From positions 1-64,000 of the forward strand of contig JANQHF010000080.1 in NCBI GenBank assembly GCA_028282725.1: 64,000 nt of DNA. The letters run 5' to 3'. This stretch comes from Saprospiraceae bacterium. Lineage in GTDB: Bacteria > Bacteroidota > Bacteroidia > Chitinophagales > Saprospiraceae. A model generated the notes under the pieces. The model had not been told where the DNA came from and searched no databases. It saw nothing but the letters and a program-made list of their open reading frames with translations. Below are positions 7,259 to 15,879 of this stretch, one piece after another. How positions within the stretch are numbered: the first letter of the stretch is position 1; every line of letters begins with the position of its first letter. Both the position numbers and the translations under genes were made by a program.

Positions 7259-7912
7259 TTACTGTGTAGGCCGGTTTTCCAAAAGCTCCATTTTTATCTG
7301 CATTCCATTATGGGCTTCTGCCAATATTGTTCCGGCCTGTTCCAGATATGTATCATTAGCCCAATTGCTCAACAAGATAAATTCTACATTCTGAGCACTG
7401 CGAATAACAATAAGCGGGTGACCCATCATATTGATGAATTCACTGTTGGAAAGCACGGTCCACAACTTGGGTTCAACATTTTCATCATCATCCAACATAA
7501 GTAATAATTGCGTGCTGGATGAATAGTGATAAATACCAGAACTCAACTCGCGTTGATAAATTCCATATCTGAAGGTATAGTCATTTTCAAATTTTATCCA
7601 ATACCCATCATATTTGATGCTTGGATCCACCCTTCCCCGATTTGAAAGGTATTGAGGCTTTATGTAGTAATACGTAAGATCAAAAAGATCTTCCTTGAAT
7701 TCCTTTTGACGTTGTAATATCAAGTCTTTCACTCGTTTTCTCAGGTCGGGAAGAGAAACATCCTGGGGCACCTTGGGCGTATTAAACGGGAAAGCTAATT
7801 TTTGCTGGAACACCTCGGGATCATAAGCGATTTTCTTCTCCGTACACGAACTACAGACCAGTGTAGTCAACAATGCGGACAATACCAAATATATACTATA
7901 GAGGTTCTTCAT
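7259..7912 (-). CDS. Hypothetical lipoprotein, paralogue B
   Basis: A 217-residue protein with a signal peptide and lipobox region (LVCSSC, Cys20 or Cys23). The family is not recognised. It is clearly related to the next gene upstream: both share YDGYWIKFxxDYTFRYG, then G-YHY/YHF, a LLMLDDD/LIMLDTD stretch, EPKLWT/EPKVWT, and end with NGMQIKMELLE/NGMQIKLVALD. The genes overlap by 17 bases and form a tandem duplication. The shared core looks like a small beta-rich periplasmic or outer-membrane-facing domain. Confidence 0.8.
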   Translation of the reverse strand: MKNLYSIYLVLSALLTTLVCSSCTEKKIAYDPEVFQQKLAFPFNTPKVPQDVSLPDLRKRVKDLILQRQKEFKEDLFDLTYYYIKPQYLSNRGRVDPSIKYDGYWIKFENDYTFRYGIYQRELSSGIYHYSSSTQLLLMLDDDENVEPKLWTVLSNSEFINMMGHPLIVIRSAQNVEFILLSNWANDTYLEQAGTILAEAHNGMQIKMELLENRPTQ

Positions 7913-8450
7913 CGAGTGCTACTAGTTTGATTTGCATACCATTATTTACACCATATTCATGAGTACCAACGAGAGCCATTGCTCGACCATTATAATTGGC
8001 TGTCCAAACCTTAGGTTCGGATTCGATATCTGTGTCCAACATGATCAACGCATTTGAATCCAATGTAAAATGATACTTTCCATTGCCAAATATTCGGTCA
8101 TCCCGGCCATATCTATAGGTAAAGTCTTCATTAAACTTCAACCAGTAACCATCATATTGCCCGATATCTGACATTTGACTTCCGTCAAAGACAAACTCGG
8201 GCCACCAATAAGCAAAGGTCAGCATAGCCATCGGTTCGCCATCCGTTTGTATTCGATGATCAATAATTGTCAGTGCTTGCGCTCTGATTTGGTCCACACT
8301 CTGATAGGAACCACCTTTCTGAATATTCAAGGGAAATATCAATTCACCACTTGTCCTTCCTGTCTGCTCTTGTCCTTCAACATTGGACTGTTTACAACTT
8401 ACCTGGGCAAAAACGAATGGGATAAACAGAAGTACTAAATATTTATACAT
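7896..8450 (-). CDS. Hypothetical lipoprotein, paralogue A
   Basis: The ATG at 8450 gives a 184-residue lipoprotein (MYKYLVLLFIPFVFAQVSC, Cys19); a GTG at 8477 is possible but would weaken the signal. It shares the DGYWLKFNEDFTYRYG...EPKVWT core with paralogue B. It is the first gene of the leftward run to mltG and the flavoprotein, and is divergent from tilS with 78 bases between start codons. Its function is unknown. The position ahead of mltG suggests, but does not show, an envelope role. Confidence 0.78.
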   Translation of the reverse strand: MYKYLVLLFIPFVFAQVSCKQSNVEGQEQTGRTSGELIFPLNIQKGGSYQSVDQIRAQALTIIDHRIQTDGEPMAMLTFAYWWPEFVFDGSQMSDIGQYDGYWLKFNEDFTYRYGRDDRIFGNGKYHFTLDSNALIMLDTDIESEPKVWTANYNGRAMALVGTHEYGVNNGMQIKLVALDEEPL

Positions 8451-8528
8451 ATATCCAACATAGCTTTTTGATACCACAATATTCCGATAAATTCCTTGTG
8501 AAAGACAAGATTTTAAACTGATTTTTGC

Positions 8529-9863
8529 ATGATGTCATTATCTGATGAGGTTCAAAAATTCATTGATAAGAACCATCTGTTCTCCAAGAACGATAAATTA
8601 CTCTGCGCCGTAAGTGGAGGAATGGATTCGATGGTCTTGACAGACATGCTTGTACAACTCAATTTTCAAGTACATGTGGGACATGTCAACTACCGGTTAC
8701 GAGGTGTTGATTCTGATCAGGATGAAAGCTTTGTGCGTCAGTATTGCAAGAACAATGACCTTCCTTTTTACTCCTTGATTATTGATGATGAGACCCTAAA
8801 TGATATGCAGAAAGGCAATCTGCAGGCCAAGGCCAGAAAAGTCAGATATGATTGGCTGGAGAAGATCAGAGGAGAGCAGAAGCTGGATCTGATTATTACC
8901 GCCCATCATCGCGATGATGTTATTGAAACTTTCTTCCTGAATGCGATTCGCGGAAGTGGTCTTACCGGATTGTCTTCTCTGAAATCGAGTTATAAGAATA
9001 TCCGAAGACCATTGATCAACAATTCAAGAGATGAGATCCTGCAATACAGTCAACTCAATAATATTACTTACCGGGTTGATCGAAGTAATTCTGATAACAA
9101 GTATGACCGCAATTTTTTGAGAAACCAAATTATCCCTGTCTTGAAAAAGAGGTGGCCCTTCGTCCACAACAAACTTGCACGAACGATTCAAAATTTAAGG
9201 CATGATTCTACTCTTTTGGAATTTTACAATTCAAAAATGAGGGACGATTGGTTACATGCCGAAGGAGACCAAACGATCCTCAAACCACTTGATGAATTCA
9301 TGGAACAGGAGGAGTCCATCCTGCTCGGATATCACATTTTGAAAGAGCATGGTTTTTCATACGATCAAGCCATTCGAATTTTTGAAAAAAAACATGAAAG
9401 TGGCCGTATTTTTTACAGTGACAAGAATATCGTGTGCATTGACCGGAATCGGCTGATACTAAGAAAATCAGAGGTGCTTCCGGATGTCGAAATTATTATG
9501 GATCAACCCGGCAACTTCGAAGTTCCCGGAGGCATACTACAAATTTCCAAAAGTGATGAGCCCATTCATTCGGATAATCCAAATAATATTTACATAGATT
9601 CAGACAAGGTTCAATGGCCAATACAATTGCGAAACTGGAAGCCCGGGGACCGGATTCGTCCCCTTGGAATGAATGGCCAATCTAAGAAAGTAAGTGACAT
9701 TTTAATTGATAATAAATTGAGCCTTTTTGAAAAAGGGAAACAACTGATCATTTGCGACAGCACGGATGAAATAATTTGGGTAATCGGTTTGAAGATTTCG
9801 GATAGTGTCCGTTATGAAGGTAAGAGTACTTCCTTTTTGAAATTGGAATGGGTTAAGCTTTGA
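8529..9863 (+). CDS. tilS: tRNA(Ile)-lysidine synthetase
   Basis: The 444-residue enzyme uses ATP and lysine to convert C34 of the CAU-anticodon tRNA-Ile to lysidine, so that the tRNA reads AUA. The PP-loop AVSGGMDSMVL lies at about residues 27-37. HHRDDVIETFFLNAIRGSGLTGL and the DRSNSDNKYDRNFLRNQIIP segment are typical, and the C-terminal TilS domain contains WKPGDRIRPLGMNG. Length is normal. Two ATGs in tandem (8529, 8532) are both possible starts. The 3' end overlaps the convergent esterase by 11 bases. Confidence 0.96.
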   Translation: MMSLSDEVQKFIDKNHLFSKNDKLLCAVSGGMDSMVLTDMLVQLNFQVHVGHVNYRLRGVDSDQDESFVRQYCKNNDLPFYSLIIDDETLNDMQKGNLQAKARKVRYDWLEKIRGEQKLDLIITAHHRDDVIETFFLNAIRGSGLTGLSSLKSSYKNIRRPLINNSRDEILQYSQLNNITYRVDRSNSDNKYDRNFLRNQIIPVLKKRWPFVHNKLARTIQNLRHDSTLLEFYNSKMRDDWLHAEGDQTILKPLDEFMEQEESILLGYHILKEHGFSYDQAIRIFEKKHESGRIFYSDKNIVCIDRNRLILRKSEVLPDVEIIMDQPGNFEVPGGILQISKSDEPIHSDNPNNIYIDSDKVQWPIQLRNWKPGDRIRPLGMNGQSKKVSDILIDNKLSLFEKGKQLIICDSTDEIIWVIGLKISDSVRYEGKSTSFLKLEWVKL

Positions 9864-10512
9864 TCAATTCTTTAATGGTTTGTTTTAGAATTGGCCGTGG
9901 AATTTGATGATTGCCTTCAAATTGATGACGCTCAATAGTCAGTTCATTTTTTTCAATTATGGAATCCATTTCACTGATCATAGATGAATTCATGAATTGA
10001 TCTTCTGTGCCATATTTCAATATGATCCTGACATCCTTAAGATAATCTCTCAGGTGCAGGTAGGAAATGTCTTCAGGAATCCACCCTGCCCAGTGCAATA
10101 TCGCATCAACTTTGGGCTGAGAAGCATGTATCCATCTCCAGATCGTTGCGCATCCTTGTGAAAATCCGAATAAAATAATCCTGACATCTCTATGTACATG
10201 GCTACAGTATATATTATAAATGTGATCGAGATAGGCGACGAAATTTGAAATTTCAGCATAGCGATTGTCCCTGGTCATCCAACATGCCACAGGCTCATTA
10301 TTCTTATGCCAATAAAATTTATTGAGGCCTTCAGGGCAAATGATGAAGTGATCCTTTTCATTCAGGTCACTTAATTTATCAGCCATATAGTCGGCCTGCT
10401 GTCCATATCCATGAAAGGCAATCCAGATAAATTTGGTCTTCTTTGACAACTGACCCAGCGTAATCACCTTGGCTGATTTATTTACCTCAAAATTTTGAAT
10501 ATTCCTTTTCAA
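9853..10512 (-). CDS. Phospholipase/carboxylesterase-family hydrolase
   Basis: A 219-residue alpha/beta hydrolase without a signal peptide. HGYGQQADYM forms the oxyanion region. GFSQG carries the nucleophile (Ser118), GTEDQF the acid (Asp171) and GNHQI the histidine (His202). It resembles the YpfH/carboxylesterase group acting on small esters. It lies 38 bases after galM in a leftward run behind the symporter and galM, so it may deacylate imported sugars or be an unrelated housekeeping esterase. The substrate cannot be read from sequence. Confidence 0.83.
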   Translation of the reverse strand: MKRNIQNFEVNKSAKVITLGQLSKKTKFIWIAFHGYGQQADYMADKLSDLNEKDHFIICPEGLNKFYWHKNNEPVACWMTRDNRYAEISNFVAYLDHIYNIYCSHVHRDVRIILFGFSQGCATIWRWIHASQPKVDAILHWAGWIPEDISYLHLRDYLKDVRIILKYGTEDQFMNSSMISEMDSIIEKNELTIERHQFEGNHQIPRPILKQTIKELIKA

Positions 10513-10550
10513 ATCAGAATCTTAGCTTTTTTATTGGGCTTGGCAACTCT

Positions 10551-11699
10551 TCAAAAATTGTAAAAGCGATAAATCGTCGTAGTTGTATACTCTTCACCAG
10601 GATTCAGTAAGGTCGAAGGAAAATCTTCATGGTTTGGCGAGTCCGGGAAATGCTGGGTCTCCAGGCAGAAGCCGGATCTCTTCTCATACACTCCACCAGA
10701 TTTTCCGACAATGGATCCATCTAAAAAATTGCCCGTATAAAATTGCACTCCTGGTTCCAATGTATAGACGTCCATTGCAATCCTGCTCAAATTTGATCTC
10801 ACAGTAATAGACGGACTTTCTAAGGACGGTTTGTTCAAAACAAAATTATGATCGTAGCCCCCACCGATTTCAATTTGCTGATTATTGGATCCGATATGTT
10901 CACCAATCCTTTTCAATGATGTAAAGTCAAAAGGACCACCACTTACATTGTCAATAACCCCCGTTGGAATCAAGGTGTTGTCCACGGGTGTAAATTGGGA
11001 TGCAATGATTTTCAATTCATGATCCTCAATTGTCGGACTGTCATCAAGATTGAAATAACTATGGTTTGTAAGGTTTACATGTGTTTTTTGATCAGTCCTC
11101 GCTTTGTAATTGATTATAATTTCATTATTGGAAGTAAGAGAATATCGAAGTATAACTTGCAAGTTTCCCGGGTAGCCTTCCTCACCATCGGGACTTAAAT
11201 AACTCAATTCCAGGTGAAGCGAATCCTGGTCTTTCCATTGTCGGACTTCATCCCATAACACCTTGTCAAATCCATTGAGTCCGCCATGTAGATGATTCGG
11301 ACCATTGTTGGTGGCCAGGGAATATTGTTGTCCATCAATTTGAAAACTTCCGTTTGCTATCCGGTTGCCATATCTTCCGATGACAGTTCCGAAATATGGA
11401 TGTTCTGTAAGATAACCTTCCAATCGATCGAATCCCAGGGTGATATCACGAATGTCTCCTTTGTCATCAGGAACCTGGATGGATTTAATGATTGCCCCGT
11501 AATTGATGATCTCCACCACCATCCCTCTTCCATTATCCAGTTTATACATTTTGACCTCACCTGCATCGGGTATCCTTCCAAAGCTGGAAACTTCAATACT
11601 GGGTGAATTGGCATTGCCTGATCGGGAATCTCTCTGAGAAGAATCACATGAAATCATAAGTACAAATGCAATTAAAATGATGCACGCCAAAAATTTCAT
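10551..11699 (-). CDS. galM: Aldose 1-epimerase, exported lipoprotein form
   Basis: This 382-residue mutarotase interconverts alpha and beta anomers of hexoses. The lipoprotein signal (IAFVLMISC, Cys18) places it in the envelope, unlike cytoplasmic GalM. Catalytic landmarks are present: NHLHGG (His138), NLTNHSYFNL (His213), GGGYDHNF (Asp283) and FCLETQHFPDSPN (Glu347, the likely general base). It is encoded 10 bases downstream of the SGLT-type symporter, so it probably supplies the preferred anomer to that transporter. Confidence 0.94.
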   Translation of the reverse strand: MKFLACIILIAFVLMISCDSSQRDSRSGNANSPSIEVSSFGRIPDAGEVKMYKLDNGRGMVVEIINYGAIIKSIQVPDDKGDIRDITLGFDRLEGYLTEHPYFGTVIGRYGNRIANGSFQIDGQQYSLATNNGPNHLHGGLNGFDKVLWDEVRQWKDQDSLHLELSYLSPDGEEGYPGNLQVILRYSLTSNNEIIINYKARTDQKTHVNLTNHSYFNLDDSPTIEDHELKIIASQFTPVDNTLIPTGVIDNVSGGPFDFTSLKRIGEHIGSNNQQIEIGGGYDHNFVLNKPSLESPSITVRSNLSRIAMDVYTLEPGVQFYTGNFLDGSIVGKSGGVYEKRSGFCLETQHFPDSPNHEDFPSTLLNPGEEYTTTTIYRFYNF

Positions 11700-11709
11700 T
11701 CAATCTAAA

Positions 11710-13332
11710 TTAAGTACCATCAAAGGTAATCATCACACCGATTACAATGATTACTATGATCACTGACACTATGATGTCCCACATATTATAACTGGCCCTG
11801 TTGGCCTTGCGATCTGACTCACTGGTCGTTGCAAATGTCAGTCCTTCCAATTGAACAGCTGACGGCCGCTCTGACAACAAACTTACTACCACTGATGTAA
11901 TCACACAATACAAAAAGAAATATGCACTAAAGGTCAGGAAGTTCATCGCACCAAAGGCATACATTAAACCATTCGGATCCAGGTATGGTAGGTTGATCTC
12001 AAGGGCCAGTCTGACAAGGGCTATAACCAATCCCGAAAACAGAGTAGCCAAAGCACCTTTGGAATTGATCCTGGAATAAAATATACCCAAAAGGAAAATT
12101 GCGGTGATCGGTGGTGCTATATAGGATTGAACAGATTGGAGGTACTCATACAAAACACCATCCGCAATTCTTTGAATAATCGGCACCCAAAGTACACCTA
12201 GCCCCACCACGATCGTAGTAGCAATCCGACCTATTCTCAACAGCTTCTTTTCCGGGGTCAACGGATTCAGTTTTTTATAAATATCAAGGGTGAATAAAGT
12301 CGAACATGAGTTGAAGACTGATGCCAGCGAACTCATGAGGGCAGCCAGGAGACCTGCGGCTACCAGACCCCTGAGGCCTGCGGGCAGTATATTGGTCAGT
12401 AAGGATGGAAATGCCTGATCAGGTGTTTCCCAGGCCAATTTACCCTGTTGTTTGAGGACCAATGCAACAATACCGGGTATCAGGAAGAGGAAGATGGGCA
12501 ACAACTTCAGCAGTCCTCCGAAGATGGTCCCCCTCCTTCCCTCGGTGATATTTCTGGCCGTTAGTGCCCGCTGAACGATGTATTGATCGGTACACCAATA
12601 CCAGACACCTACAATCGTACTCGAAATTACAAGACTTGGCCAGGGAAAATCGGGATCACTCGGGGGTCTCCACATATTCAAGTATTCCGGACCCACGGCT
12701 TCCCTGATACCCGCCCAGCCTCCAACGGCAGACAAACCCATGATCGTCAATAGACCTGCTCCTACGACAAGCACGATGGTTTGGATGGTTTCCGTATAGA
12801 CTACAGCGCGCATTCCTCCTAACACGGTATAAATACCGGTCAATACGACGGTGGCGATGGCTCCCGTCATAAATGGAATATCCAAAAGCGTGGATATTAC
12901 GATACCTCCTGCATAAATGGTGACAGATACCTTAGTCAATACATAGGCGGCCAAAGAAAAAATGGAAAGAAACCATCGGGCCGTACTATTGAATCTCTTT
13001 TCCAAAAATTCGGGCATCGTAAAAACACCACTTCGCGCATAAAATGGCAAGAACACCCAACCAAGCATCAAAACCAGCCACGCATGCAACTCGTAAATCA
13101 ACATTGGCATTCTATCACCTGCACCTGCACCTGCAAGTCCCACTACATGCTCAGAACCAATATTGGAAGCAAAGATCGAAGCCCCGACAACAAACCAGCC
13201 AATGTTCCGGCCAGCCAGGAAGTAGTCTTCGGTATTCTTGGTTTTTTGGCGGATGACCCACCAGGCAACACCTAATAACAGGAGGAAATAGAGCCCTATT
13301 ACCACCCAATCCAGAAACTCCAAACTTTGCAT
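11710..13332 (-). CDS. SGLT-type sodium:sugar symporter
   Basis: A 540-residue SSS-family (LeuT-fold) inner-membrane transporter with about 14 hydrophobic segments. The N-terminal EDYFLAGRNIGWFVVGASIF...SNIGSEHVVGLAG matches the family's sodium-site region, and WYWCTDQYIVQRALTARN is the SGLT/SglT signature in the middle. The start is taken as the ATG at 13332; a TTG at 13359 would add nine residues. Coupling to galM argues for a glucose- or galactose-like substrate. It is divergent from rarA with 95 bases between start codons. Confidence 0.92.
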   Translation of the reverse strand: MQSLEFLDWVVIGLYFLLLLGVAWWVIRQKTKNTEDYFLAGRNIGWFVVGASIFASNIGSEHVVGLAGAGAGDRMPMLIYELHAWLVLMLGWVFLPFYARSGVFTMPEFLEKRFNSTARWFLSIFSLAAYVLTKVSVTIYAGGIVISTLLDIPFMTGAIATVVLTGIYTVLGGMRAVVYTETIQTIVLVVGAGLLTIMGLSAVGGWAGIREAVGPEYLNMWRPPSDPDFPWPSLVISSTIVGVWYWCTDQYIVQRALTARNITEGRRGTIFGGLLKLLPIFLFLIPGIVALVLKQQGKLAWETPDQAFPSLLTNILPAGLRGLVAAGLLAALMSSLASVFNSCSTLFTLDIYKKLNPLTPEKKLLRIGRIATTIVVGLGVLWVPIIQRIADGVLYEYLQSVQSYIAPPITAIFLLGIFYSRINSKGALATLFSGLVIALVRLALEINLPYLDPNGLMYAFGAMNFLTFSAYFFLYCVITSVVVSLLSERPSAVQLEGLTFATTSESDRKANRASYNMWDIIVSVIIVIIVIGVMITFDGT

Positions 13333-13412
13333 TGTGGCCAACTTTTGTGAGAATCCCAAGAAACAAAAACTTCATGATTCACCATAGACATGCCTGAGTA
13401 ATCTACATGATG

Positions 13413-13420
13413 TACTTTTG
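13413..13420 (+). promoter_or_regulatory. Candidate -7 box for rarA
   Basis: TACTTTTG fits TAnnTTTG and ends only seven bases before the rarA ATG at 13428. If used, the transcript would be leaderless or nearly so. No TTG -33 element was found at the right spacing. Confidence 0.35.
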
Positions 13421-13427
13421 ACGGGTT

Positions 13428-14705
13428 ATGAATCCTCCACTCGCAGAAAGAATGAGACCCCGGACCCTGGATGACTACGTGGGTCAACAACACCTTGTGG
13501 GCAAGGATGCGGTGCTTAGGTCAAGCATTCAAAAGGGTCAAATTCCTTCCATCATTTTCTGGGGTCCTCCCGGAGTTGGTAAAACAACATTGGCTCAGAT
13601 CATTGCCAAAGAACTTAAACGACCCTTCTATTTGTTAAGCGCAATCAATAGCGGCGTCAAGGACGTACGTGCAGCCATTAAAAAAGCAGAATCCCAACGC
13701 TTTTTTAATCAGGGATCTCCCATCCTATTTATCGATGAAATCCACAGGTTCAGCAAATCGCAACAAGACTCTTTATTGGGAGCAGTGGAAAAAGGAATCA
13801 TTACGCTCATCGGGGCAACCACTGAAAATCCTTCTTTCGAGGTGATTTCGGCCCTCCTCTCCCGATGCCAGGTATATGTCCTTGAACATCTCGGGCGTGA
13901 GGATCTCGTGTCTATTGCCAACAATGCACTCACCAGGGATACGGAATTACGAGCCAGGGAAATTCAAATTTCAGAATATGAGGCCCTGTTGAAATATTCA
14001 AATGGAGATGCACGAAGACTCTTGAACGTACTTGAACTCGTGCTGAATCAGTCAGAAGAAAACAAAATTACACTTGACAATGACATGGTTGAACATGTGA
14101 TCCAGAAGAATCTGGTCCTTTATGATAAAACGGGTGAACAGCACTATGATACAATCTCAGCTTTTATCAAGTCGGTTCGTGGCAGTGATCCGGATGCGGC
14201 CATCTATTACCTTGCCAGGATGATCGAGGGAGGAGAAGATCCGATATTTATATGCCGCAGGCTGATTATTCTGGCAGCGGAGGATATCGGTCTTGCCAAT
14301 CCGAATGCCTTATTGATGGCCAATGCCTGTTTTGATGCAGTACAGAAGATCGGTCTTCCCGAAGGAAGAATCCTGATGGCCGAAGCTACCATATACCTGG
14401 CTACATCTCCAAAAAGCAACTCCGCCTATATGGCCATTGGGGCTGCTATGCAGGAGGTCAGTAAATCGGGTAATTTATCCATTCCCTTACATCTTAGGAA
14501 TGCACCCACGTCGCTCATGAAAGATATCGGTTATGGAAAAGGATATATCTATACACATGAAGAATCTGTTCCGGACACTTATCATTACTTGCCTTCAGAA
14601 TTGAAGGGAAGACGGTTTTATGTCCCAAAATCAGTCGGTAATGAAGGTCGAATTGCTCAAAAAGCGCACTCTGGTACACCAGAAGGACCTCGTAAGGAAG
14701 AATGA
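13428..14705 (+). CDS. rarA: Replication-associated recombination ATPase RarA/MgsA
   Basis: A 425-residue clamp-loader-like AAA+ ATPase that acts at stalled replication forks. Residues 1-20 contain the family start MNPPLAERMRPRTLDDYVGQ. Walker A is WGPPGVGKTT (45-54) and Walker B is ILFIDEIHRF (about 99-108), followed by the sensor GATTENPSFEV. The C-terminal oligomerisation region has GSDPDAAIYYLARMIEGGEDP and RRLIILAAEDIGLANP. Length and motifs are complete. Confidence 0.96.
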   Translation: MNPPLAERMRPRTLDDYVGQQHLVGKDAVLRSSIQKGQIPSIIFWGPPGVGKTTLAQIIAKELKRPFYLLSAINSGVKDVRAAIKKAESQRFFNQGSPILFIDEIHRFSKSQQDSLLGAVEKGIITLIGATTENPSFEVISALLSRCQVYVLEHLGREDLVSIANNALTRDTELRAREIQISEYEALLKYSNGDARRLLNVLELVLNQSEENKITLDNDMVEHVIQKNLVLYDKTGEQHYDTISAFIKSVRGSDPDAAIYYLARMIEGGEDPIFICRRLIILAAEDIGLANPNALLMANACFDAVQKIGLPEGRILMAEATIYLATSPKSNSAYMAIGAAMQEVSKSGNLSIPLHLRNAPTSLMKDIGYGKGYIYTHEESVPDTYHYLPSELKGRRFYVPKSVGNEGRIAQKAHSGTPEGPRKEE

Positions 14706-14766
14706 ATTGATACCGTTTTTCTCAAAGAATATAAAGAACAAAAACTGACTCCTATGAAGCATTTCC

Positions 14767-14774
14767 TACTTTTG
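14767..14774 (+). promoter_or_regulatory. Candidate -7 box for aroC
   Basis: TACTTTTG lies 22 bases upstream of the aroC ATG at 14797 and matches TAnnTTTG. The -33 element is not clear. Confidence 0.4.
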
Positions 14775-14796
14775 ACCCATCCATTAAAGAAAGAGC

Positions 14797-15879
14797 ATGG
14801 CTGGTAACATCTTTGGCAAACTTTTTTCCATTACGACCTATGGAGAATCACATGGCATTGCCATGGGTGTCGTCATTGATGGATGTCCGGCAGGTGTCAA
14901 GATTGACATCAAAGATATTCAGCACGAATTGAGGAGACGAAGACCGGGCCAATCCAATATTGTTACGCAACGGAAAGAGGAGGATAACGTGGAGATTCAA
15001 TCCGGAATATTCAAAGGAGTAACCACGGGAACACCTATTTCCCTCTTGATCCGGAACCAGGATCAAAAATCCCGTGACTATGACCATATCAAGGATAAAT
15101 TCAGACCATCACACGCAGATTTCACCTATCATGCTAAATATGGTATTCGGGATTATAGAGGAGGTGGAAGGTCGTCGGCAAGAGAGACAGTGGCCCGTGT
15201 GGCAGCAGGGGCCATTGCCAAGAGACTGCTTGAAGAATGGGGCATTTCGGTACATGCATACGTCAACCAGGTCGGTCACTTGACTCTTAAAAGAGATATC
15301 CGGACACTGGGCTATGAACACATAGAACAAAACATCGTCAGGTGTCCCGATCCGGAATTGGCAAAAGAAATGATCAGCTTTATAAAGGAGGTCCGGAAAG
15401 AGGGTGATACAGTCGGTGGTATGATCAGCTGTATCGTTGAGGGCGTTCCACCTGGATTGGGTGAACCTGTATTTGACAAATTGCATGCTGATCTGGGCAA
15501 GGCAATGTTCAGTATCAACGCCGTAAAAGGAGTGGAATTCGGATCAGGATTTCATTCCATAACCATGAAAGGCAGCCAGCATAATGACCAATTCATTAAT
15601 CGGGATGACAAGATCACTACTACAACCAATCACTCGGGAGGTATACAAGGCGGTATCTCTAACGGTATGCCCATCACGTGTAATATTGCCTTCAAACCTG
15701 TGGCAACATTGATGCAAGATCAGACCTCTCTGGACACCGGTGGGCAAGAGGTGACGGTTACGGGCAAGGGAAGACATGATCCTTGTGTTGTCCCAAGAGC
15801 CGTACCCATTGTAGAAGCAATGGCTGCCCTGGTAGTGGCAGATCACTTGTTGAGAAGCCGGAGTAATAAAGTGCGTTAA
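14797..15879 (+). CDS. aroC: Chorismate synthase
   Basis: The 360-residue enzyme converts EPSP to chorismate with reduced FMN, the last step of the shikimate pathway. The start [20 protein letters not shown], the [20 protein letters not shown] stretch (about 125-145) and the [14 protein letters not shown] segment are the family signatures, and the C-terminal [18 protein letters not shown] is present. Its stop (15877-15879) touches tamB's stop (15880-15882) with no gap. aroK lies separately at 56848-57366. Confidence 0.97.
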   Translation: MAGNIFGKLFSITTYGESHGIAMGVVIDGCPAGVKIDIKDIQHELRRRRPGQSNIVTQRKEEDNVEIQSGIFKGVTTGTPISLLIRNQDQKSRDYDHIKDKFRPSHADFTYHAKYGIRDYRGGGRSSARETVARVAAGAIAKRLLEEWGISVHAYVNQVGHLTLKRDIRTLGYEHIEQNIVRCPDPELAKEMISFIKEVRKEGDTVGGMISCIVEGVPPGLGEPVFDKLHADLGKAMFSINAVKGVEFGSGFHSITMKGSQHNDQFINRDDKITTTTNHSGGIQGGISNGMPITCNIAFKPVATLMQDQTSLDTGGQEVTVTGKGRHDPCVVPRAVPIVEAMAALVVADHLLRSRSNKVR

